A stretch of DNA of 10,792 nt from Methanosarcinaceae archaeon. Its GTDB lineage: Archaea; Halobacteriota; Methanosarcinia; Methanosarcinales; Methanosarcinaceae. The translations under genes and the position numbers were made by a program. The notes below the pieces were generated by a model, which worked only from the letters and a program-made list of their open reading frames with translations, was not told where the DNA came from and searched no databases. Shown here piece by piece: positions 6,380 through 10,792 of the stretch (within the stretch, counting starts at the first letter, position 1; each line of letters begins with the position of its first letter). The stretch is from NCBI GenBank assembly GCA_030594665.1, contig JAUVET010000027.1:1-10792 (forward strand), given 5' to 3'.

Positions 6380-6877
6380 TTATATAACAAAGACCGCTGC
6401 AGACAATACAGTAGTCCACCGCAATTCATTTTCTACATTGGCTGATCTTGCGATGTGTACAGTCTTTATTGGCTCTTCATCTGTCCATGTGTGATACATG
6501 CTTCTTGCAAGTTGTTCTGCATATTTACCGGCTGCTGCTTTTGTTTGCCCGAATGCATGATGTTCAGAGATATAGCCATGCTTGTTGATATCTTTTGGAA
6601 TTGCACATCCAATGGCTGATGTTATTAACCGGCTTGGTTCATCCGATGAGTTCTTTGACATCACGCAGAAAACGATCTGACCCGGATCCAATTCTGCAAG
6701 CCCTTCTTTTTTTGACACGATCATACAATGTGGTGGCAGGATCGAACTTACGGTAACAAGATTATATTTCTCAATTCCTGCACTTCGAAGTGCAGTTTCA
6801 AATGATTCGAGATATTCCGTGTGTCTTCCGACGCCGCTTGTGAAAAAGACTTTTTTAGGTACTAAATTCATGTTCAT
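6380..6877 (-). CDS. pdaD: Pyruvoyl-dependent arginine decarboxylase proenzyme
   Basis: Converts arginine to agmatine, the first step of archaeal polyamine synthesis. The proenzyme cleaves itself at a Ser-Ser bond to create a pyruvoyl cofactor. Using ATG at 6877 the protein is 165 residues, the same length as the characterised Methanocaldococcus jannaschii enzyme. The cleavage site is S44-S45 in NLVTVSSILPP; the conserved Glu105 lies in GYISEHHAFGQ, and the family C terminus (LRWTTVLSAAVFV) is intact. Start choice: a TTG at 6883 and ATGs at 6877 and 6871 are in frame; GTGAT at 6886-6890 complements the 16S 3' end and is 8 nt from the ATG at 6877. It is the first gene of a two-gene operon with the DHS-family gene, linking agmatine production to hypusine or polyamine formation. 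No agmatinase gene is in the window. Confidence 0.95.
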   Translation of the reverse strand: MNMNLVPKKVFFTSGVGRHTEYLESFETALRSAGIEKYNLVTVSSILPPHCMIVSKKEGLAELDPGQIVFCVMSKNSSDEPSRLITSAIGCAIPKDINKHGYISEHHAFGQTKAAAGKYAEQLARSMYHTWTDEEPIKTVHIARSANVENELRWTTVLSAAVFVI

Positions 6878-6896
6878 TTGCAATTATCACATCCCA

Positions 6897-6915
6897 TTAT
6901 ATTATATTATATTTA
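6897..6915 (-). promoter_or_regulatory. TATA element of the pdaD-dys operon
   Basis: The minus strand reads TAAATATAATATAATATAA over 6897-6915, a pentamer-repeat AT tract containing several overlapping TATA matches. Usual spacing puts the transcript start at about 6880-6888, so the leader before the ATG at 6877 would be very short. Confidence 0.5.
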
Positions 6916-7130
6916 CAATAAAAGATTTGTCATTTATAGCAATCATAGTTCTTAAAAATTGCCCTTTGATAGGGGGCGTCCAACAATTACTATCAATATC
7001 AAATTTCTTCCTTCTTTTTCGATTTAAAGCTCGAATTCGTCTCCTTTTCATTTAAATTTTGAATTGCCGGACAGCCTCGATAATGTTTAACCATTGTGGA
7101 CAAAAGGGTTTTGACCAAATTGAATCATAT

Positions 7131-7140
7131 TTTAAATATA
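7131..7140 (+). promoter_or_regulatory. TATA box of the gene at 7195
   Basis: TTTAAATATA lies about 60 nt before the ATG, predicting a transcript start near 7162. It is flanked by the direct repeats TGACCAA (7112-7118, 7141-7147). Just downstream is the inverted repeat TTACCA (7166-7171)/TGGTAA (7182-7187), which would fall in the short leader. Confidence 0.5.
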
Positions 7141-7194
7141 TGACCAATAGGTTTATCCAAGTTTGTTACCAATGATGATACTGGTAATGGTAAT

Positions 7195-7800
7195 ATGTCC
7201 GGCAATCTCTACGAAAAGATACATGAAATATTGGATGGCAGGCAACTGTCAATTAGTGGTATTACTCGCGAGTTAAGAGATAAGGGGTTCAATGAGCATA
7301 GGCTTGTATTGACCGGATACCTTCGTGCGCTTCGTGATCTTAATAGACTCAATGAAGTGGAGATACCGCCGTCAAAGGTTTATACACATGTGGATAATGA
7401 AGAGTTATTCGAGGATATATATTCACTGATCGCCATTCACCTGAGGAAAATTGATCTTGATATTCGTGTGCCTGTTGGGGTTTTTACGATGTCTGCACTT
7501 TTTAAGAGACCTGTTTTTAATTGTGAGTTGAATCTTGCAGGACTTAATCAAAATAACATCATGAAATATCTTGAAACGCCTGATTGTATTGTGCGTGAAT
7601 CCACAGATAAGAATCTCAAGAAATTCCGCGCAGATATCTCAAAAATAGAAGTGCCCTCCTCTAATATTGCGTATGAGGTCACTGGCAATGATGAACATGT
7701 TGTAACATTAGCTAATGAAATGTTGCTTGAGATGCTTAAGAATGTTGTTGATATAAGCGGTCTGGTTCCAAAGACAAAGCAGACAAAATTATCAATTTGA
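7195..7800 (+). CDS. Winged-helix-like protein of unknown function (201 aa)
   Basis: I do not recognise a named family. Residues 1-60 look like a helix-turn-helix: LYEKIHEILDG, ISGITRELRDKGF, then the long helix HRLVLTGYLRALRDLNRLNEV. After PPSKVYTHV comes an alpha/beta part (about 65-100, helical DNEELFEDIYSLIAIHLRKI, then a VPVGVFTMSALFKRPVF stretch). The C-terminal half is mostly helical and ends in a basic tail. There are two cysteines, not in a metal motif, and no membrane segment. The ATG at 7195 follows a weak ribosome binding region (GGTAAT). It is a single-gene unit with its own TATA box, divergent from pdaD and upstream of mre11 but separated from it by 315 bp, so an operon with mre11 is unlikely. 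A DNA-binding or DNA-repair accessory role is possible but not shown. Confidence 0.75.
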   Translation: MSGNLYEKIHEILDGRQLSISGITRELRDKGFNEHRLVLTGYLRALRDLNRLNEVEIPPSKVYTHVDNEELFEDIYSLIAIHLRKIDLDIRVPVGVFTMSALFKRPVFNCELNLAGLNQNNIMKYLETPDCIVRESTDKNLKKFRADISKIEVPSSNIAYEVTGNDEHVVTLANEMLLEMLKNVVDISGLVPKTKQTKLSI

Positions 7801-7923
7801 TGTGGTGTCGCATCAGCCCTATAACATCGTCAGGCATGTAACACATCGCAATTTTAAATCATATACAAATATAAACATAAACATGGCATAATACCAAAAT
7901 CCAGTGATTTAAACAATTATATT

Positions 7924-8033
7924 AGACGCAGATACACTCACCTCTATGGAGTTGAGTGCCTGCTACGCCTAAGGGCGTGCAGGTAACGCTGATTAACGCA
8001 GATGCAAACTTAAATCTGCGTAAATCTGCGTCT
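7924..8033. repeat. 110-bp palindromic element with ACGCAGAT/ATCTGCGT repeats and multi-hairpin fold
   Basis: AGACGCAGAT (7924-7933) and ATCTGCGTCT (8024-8033) are perfect 10-bp terminal inverted repeats. Inside are three arms. Arm 1 is CACTCA-x-CTC with GAG-x-TGAGTG (7935-7958, TATG loop). Arm 2 is CCTGC-T-ACGCC with GGCGT-GCAGG (7959-7983, one bulged T). Arm 3 is ACGCAGAT/ATCTGCGT (7996-8003/8014-8021). Together with the closing stem they make a four-way junction. Arm 3 can instead extend to 18 positions with two mismatches (7986-8003/8014-8031), which would break the closing stem. Decamers are duplicated: TAACGCTGAT/TAACGCAGAT (7984-8003) and TAAATCTGCG twice (8011-8030). Motifs of this ACGCAGAT type recur between genes in many prokaryotic genomes. 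No transposase and no target-site duplication are seen. Confidence 0.85.
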
Positions 8034-8078
8034 TAAAAATAACTGGGAAATGGAACAGTGCCCATAAACATAAACACA

Positions 8079-8097
8079 AATATAAATCTAAATATTA
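8079..8097 (+). promoter_or_regulatory. AT-rich promoter of the mre11-rad50 operon
   Basis: AATATAAATCTAAATATTA holds TATA-like elements 20-37 nt before the mre11 ATG. With usual spacing transcription would start at about 8110-8116, giving a leaderless or nearly leaderless mRNA. This agrees with the lack of any Shine-Dalgarno match before 8116. Confidence 0.5.
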
Positions 8098-8115
8098 TAC
8101 TAAGATTGACCACAC

Positions 8116-9618
8116 ATGGACCGCGAAATCAAAATACTCCACACAGCAGATTCTCATATCGGATACCGCCAGTATCACAGTGATGTGCGCAGGCAGGATT
8201 TTTTGGATGCTTTCTCATCAGTCATAGATGACGCCATTGAGATAAAAATGGATGCTGTCGTTCATGCCGGGGACTTGTTCGATTCAAGAAATCCCACACT
8301 TGAGGATATTCTGGATACCATGAATATCCTCGCGCGCCTTGAAGGTGCAAGTATTCCTTTTCTGGCAATTGTGGGAAATCACGAGAGCAAGCAGCACACA
8401 CAGTGGCTTGACCTGTTTCAGAATATGGGGATCGCGATCCGGCTTGGTACGCTTGGTGCGGTGCCTTATGAGATTGGGGAAGTTGCGATATATGGTATTG
8501 ACAGTGTGGCAAAGTCAAAGATACCCTCTTTCGATTATTCAATATTCGACAGTGGGGATGGTGAGCAGCCCACGCATGAATGCAAATATAACCTGCTTGC
8601 AATGCACCAGCTCATGAACCCGTTTGCATTCGGGGAATGGGACTCCGAAGAAGTGATACGATCGCTCCCCTTCGAAGTTCATGCGCTACTGCTCGGGGAT
8701 AACCATAAGTATGAAAAAACAAAGGTCGGGGATACATGGGTCACCTACTGCGGAAGCACTGAACGTAACAGTGCTGCAGAGCGACAAACGCGCTCATACA
8801 ACATTATCACACTAAACGATTCAGGTATTGATATCAGTAGGCGCAATATACTGACGCGGGATTTTGAGTTTATCGAAGTGCTGCTTAAGGATGATGCAAA
8901 AGCTCATGAAACGATATTTGCTGCTATAAAGGAACATGATGTTTCTGACAAGGTTGTGTTTGTTGATATATCAGGAAACACGGATATTTTGGTCTCTTTC
9001 AGTGAGGTGGAAGAGTTTTTGTTAAAACAGGGCGCTCTGGTTCCAAGGATCAGGGACATGCGCCTGGGCGGTGAAATTGCTGACAATACATTGGTGAGTG
9101 TTTCGTTCTCAGATCCGGACGAAGCAGTAAAAGAAGAGATCAAGAAAATGGAACTCACAAGTGCAGGTCTTGTGATCGATGAAATTGTAAGGGACATGCA
9201 GATCGGCAAGAGTAAACTTGACACCGAGACTGAAATGCGTATTGGTAAATTGGTTGATGGGATGGATTTCACAAAACCTGTGCCGCATATCAAAAGGAAA
9301 GCAATACCGGAGGCGACGAAAGAAGTATCGATCCCCGGGTCGATCGATAAGAGCATTGTGGCAGAAGACCAGGATGATGCAGAAAATATAGATACAGGGG
9401 AAGTTTCTGAAAACGAGAGTGATGGTGGGGATGAAAACGAGAGTGATGATGTGGGTGGGGATGATGATGGAAATGAGGGTGCCGAAGAAGAAGTCGTAGA
9501 TGAAGGTGCCAAAGAAGAAGTCGTAGAAAAAGTCGCAGAAGCAAAAACAAAAGCAAGGTTCGGTACCAAAGAAACCACTTCTGTGCCGAAGCAGTACAAT
9601 CTGGGGGATTACCTGTGA
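8116..9618 (+). CDS. mre11: DNA double-strand-break repair nuclease Mre11 with acidic C-terminal tail
   Basis: Mn-dependent 3'-5' exonuclease/endonuclease that works with Rad50 in end processing. The 500-residue product has the phosphodiesterase motifs D12-S-H14, H50-A-G-D53, G87-N88-H89-E90 and H164. It also has GDNH at 194-197, where many Mre11 proteins read GHxH, followed by YCGSTERNSAAE (211-222), typical of euryarchaeal Mre11. The capping and Rad50-binding parts follow (about 240-400). Residues about 416-478 are an Asp/Glu-rich, low-complexity tail, followed by a short basic patch (about 482-491) and a C-terminal peptide ending NLGDYL. The tail DNA contains short duplications (24-bp period at 9409 and 9433, 27-bp period at 9478 and 9505). 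Pyrococcus Mre11 has about 430 residues, so this protein is long. The start ATG has no Shine-Dalgarno. The stop overlaps rad50 by 4 nt. Confidence 0.94.
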   Translation: MDREIKILHTADSHIGYRQYHSDVRRQDFLDAFSSVIDDAIEIKMDAVVHAGDLFDSRNPTLEDILDTMNILARLEGASIPFLAIVGNHESKQHTQWLDLFQNMGIAIRLGTLGAVPYEIGEVAIYGIDSVAKSKIPSFDYSIFDSGDGEQPTHECKYNLLAMHQLMNPFAFGEWDSEEVIRSLPFEVHALLLGDNHKYEKTKVGDTWVTYCGSTERNSAAERQTRSYNIITLNDSGIDISRRNILTRDFEFIEVLLKDDAKAHETIFAAIKEHDVSDKVVFVDISGNTDILVSFSEVEEFLLKQGALVPRIRDMRLGGEIADNTLVSVSFSDPDEAVKEEIKKMELTSAGLVIDEIVRDMQIGKSKLDTETEMRIGKLVDGMDFTKPVPHIKRKAIPEATKEVSIPGSIDKSIVAEDQDDAENIDTGEVSENESDGGDENESDDVGGDDDGNEGAEEEVVDEGAKEEVVEKVAEAKTKARFGTKETTSVPKQYNLGDYL

Positions 9619-10792
9619 GGTTGAAACGGCTGCAAGTTGAGAATATCAGGAGTTACAAAGACCTTGATATTTCCTTTGATAGCGGTGTGACCGTTGTGTC
9701 GGGTGTGAACGGAAGTGGCAAGTCAAGTTTGCTTGAAGCCTGCTTTAGCGGTCTTTTCGGGAGTAAGACATTATCTGCCGGTTTTGTGCTTGCCGATATG
9801 ATCCATAAAGGTGCGACAAAGGCTGCGATATCACTTGAATTTGAACAGGGTGGCCGCGATTATATAATTGAGCAGGGATATCGGGTCAACCCAAAAACAG
9901 GCAGTGCTTCAAGTTCCGGATCGGTTCTCAAGGTTGATGGCGAAATTTTAGTGGATCAGGCGACACAGACATACGATGCTATTCGTGCGCTGCTCAATAT
10001 GGATGAGGAGGCATACAAGAACTGCGTATATATCAGGCAGGGCGAGATCGATGTGCTGATAAACGCAAAACCAAAAGACCGCCAGCGTATGATCGATGAC
10101 CTGCTGCAACTTGGCAGGCTTGAGGAATACCGCGAACGTGCCGGCAGCGCGCGCGTGGGTGTTGGGAGACTTAAGCGTGATGTTGAGGGAAAGGTCAAAG
10201 ATATCGGAGTTGAGATCGAGAAGATAGAAAGCGAAAAACCACACGATAAACTGAATCAGTCAAGGGAGAGGTCTAACCACATTCAGTCAAATATTGATGA
10301 TCTCGGTAAAAAGAAAGATGGTGCAAAGTCGAAGATGGATGAGTTGAATACGACCATTTCAGATTATTCGGCACTTTCAGCCACAAAGGATTCCATCAAT
10401 TCCCAGATAACAGAGTTCAATGGTAAGAAAACTGCTGCCTTTAAAGAGATCGAGTCTATCCGAAATAACATCCTGTCAAAGAACAGGACTACACAGGAGA
10501 TCAAAGAGAAAACCTCCGCGCTTAAAAAAGAAATTGGGTTTGAGGACGACGACGGCGACATCAAGACCGTGGTGGAGGGGATGGAAGAGAACGAGCGCCG
10601 CGCGCGCGACAATGTCAAAACTATCGAAAACAAGCGGAAATTGCTTGAAAACAGCACGACTCAAAAAAGTGAGTTTGTGAAGGATATGGACAAACAACTC
10701 TCCACCATTCAGAAAACGGTTAAGAAACTCAAAGATGACATCGAATCCAAACAGCAGGAAATTGAAAGATCGACAAGTTCATTGAAAGAGTT
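9615..10792 (+). CDS. rad50: DNA double-strand-break repair ATPase Rad50 (3' partial, runs off window)
   Basis: SMC-like ATPase partner of Mre11. The frame is open from GTG at 9615 to the window end (392 residues seen of a protein usually about 880-1000). The start GTG overlaps the mre11 stop as GTGA; a TTG at 9621 is a less likely alternative. The N terminus LKRLQVENIRSYKDLDISF is canonical. Walker A is G30-VNGSGK-S37 (Lys36), followed by SLLEA. The Q-loop region is YIRQGEID with Gln142, followed by the family-typical segment PKDRQRMIDDLLQLGRLEEY. From about residue 170 on the sequence is a long charged coiled coil. The zinc hook (CxxC), signature motif, Walker B and D-loop lie beyond the window. 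The overlap and order match the usual archaeal mre11-rad50 operon; whether nurA and herA follow cannot be seen. Confidence 0.95.
   Translation, partial: MRLKRLQVENIRSYKDLDISFDSGVTVVSGVNGSGKSSLLEACFSGLFGSKTLSAGFVLADMIHKGATKAAISLEFEQGGRDYIIEQGYRVNPKTGSASSSGSVLKVDGEILVDQATQTYDAIRALLNMDEEAYKNCVYIRQGEIDVLINAKPKDRQRMIDDLLQLGRLEEYRERAGSARVGVGRLKRDVEGKVKDIGVEIEKIESEKPHDKLNQSRERSNHIQSNIDDLGKKKDGAKSKMDELNTTISDYSALSATKDSINSQITEFNGKKTAAFKEIESIRNNILSKNRTTQEIKEKTSALKKEIGFEDDDGDIKTVVEGMEENERRARDNVKTIENKRKLLENSTTQKSEFVKDMDKQLSTIQKTVKKLKDDIESKQQEIERSTSSLKE

Larger units (their letters stand above)
6878..7194. promoter_or_regulatory. Divergent promoter region between pdaD and the gene at 7195
   Basis: This 317-bp gene-free stretch is AT-rich and carries the promoters of two divergent transcripts. 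Towards pdaD there is an ATTAT pentamer run (6897-6915). Near the middle, TTGATAG (6966-6972) and CTATCAA (6990-6996) form a 7-bp inverted repeat with 17-nt spacing, enclosing a GGGGGC run. Towards 7195, TGACCAA occurs twice (7112-7118 and 7141-7147), bracketing the TATA-like TTTAAATATA. No RNA gene or credible ORF is seen; the one open frame on the plus strand is antisense to pdaD. Confidence 0.6.
7801..8115. other. Intergenic region before mre11: structured element and ATAAAC repeats
   Basis: This 315-bp gene-free stretch contains the 110-bp palindromic element described separately (7924-8033). Two copies of ATAAACATAAACA (7871-7883 and 8064-8076) flank it at 40 and 30 nt. ACAAATATAAA-type sequence also occurs on both sides, at 7865-7875 and from 8076. 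The last 40 bp hold the mre11 promoter. No ORF, tRNA or T-run terminator for the upstream gene is evident. Confidence 0.7.

Noticed and set aside
6358..6429. N-terminal 24-residue extension of the DHS gene
   Set aside because: The extension overlaps the end of pdaD, has no DHS-like sequence, and the ATG at 6357 gives a normal N terminus.
6819..7055. Plus-strand open frame of 78 aa between pdaD and the gene at 7195
   Set aside because: Part is antisense to pdaD and the rest is AT-rich promoter DNA; no start signal or recognisable protein pattern.
7924..8033. MITE or insertion sequence remnant
   Set aside because: Terminal inverted repeats exist, but there is no target-site duplication at the borders and no transposase fragment, so it is kept as a palindromic repeat of unknown type.
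7871..8076. CRISPR-like array
   Set aside because: Only two copies of a 13-bp AT-rich repeat 193 nt apart; spacing and composition do not fit a CRISPR array.
8904..9599. Minus-strand open frame of 231 aa, Ser/Pro-rich
   Set aside because: It is antisense to the mre11 3' half; the composition simply mirrors the acidic tail codons.

Overview
The window looks like a euryarchaeal chromosome segment, most likely from the order Methanosarcinales (a methanogen or a relative such as an ANME-2 lineage). This rests on recognition, not a search. Supporting signs are a multi-OB-fold RPA with a zinc-binding OB fold followed directly by its RPA-associated partner gene, a pyruvoyl-dependent arginine decarboxylase next to a deoxyhypusine synthase family gene, an mre11-rad50 operon, TATA-type promoters, moderate-to-low GC and AT-rich intergenic DNA. 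No tRNA, rRNA, CRISPR array, transposase or phage gene is visible.

Layout, left to right. (1) Positions 1-585: 3' part of an RNase HI gene with a C-terminal zinc ribbon (+). (2) 755-2902: the single-stranded-DNA-binding operon, an RPA with three near-identical 318-bp OB-fold units plus a zinc OB fold, then the RPA-associated protein, closed by a clear hairpin/T-run terminator. (3) 3109-3330: a small unknown gene with its own promoter. (4) 3340-5174 on the minus strand: a compact three-gene operon of two winged-helix regulators and a YfcE-type phosphoesterase. (5) 5233-6877 on the minus strand: a polyamine/hypusine operon, pdaD then a DHS-family gene that carries a 31-residue Ser/Asp/Gly/Pro tract encoded by a 30-bp minisatellite. 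(6) 6878-7194: a divergent promoter region. (7) 7195-7800: a winged-helix-like protein of unknown function. (8) 7801-8115: an intergenic region with a 110-bp palindromic element that can adopt two competing folds. (9) 8116 to the window end: mre11 with a long acidic tail, overlapping by 4 nt the start of rad50, which runs off the window.

Functionally, two genome-maintenance blocks (RNase H/RPA and Mre11-Rad50) flank a translation/polyamine block and a regulatory block. In the polyamine block PdaD makes agmatine, the entry point to the aminoalkyl donor used by the neighbouring DHS-family enzyme. A recurrent theme is in-frame repeat expansion inside coding DNA (the RPA OB units, the DHS Ser-Asp tract and the Mre11 acidic tail).

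No obviously new multi-gene defence or mobile system is visible. The observations most worth following are the DHS insertion, the structured intergenic element before mre11, and the regulator-regulator-phosphoesterase operon.
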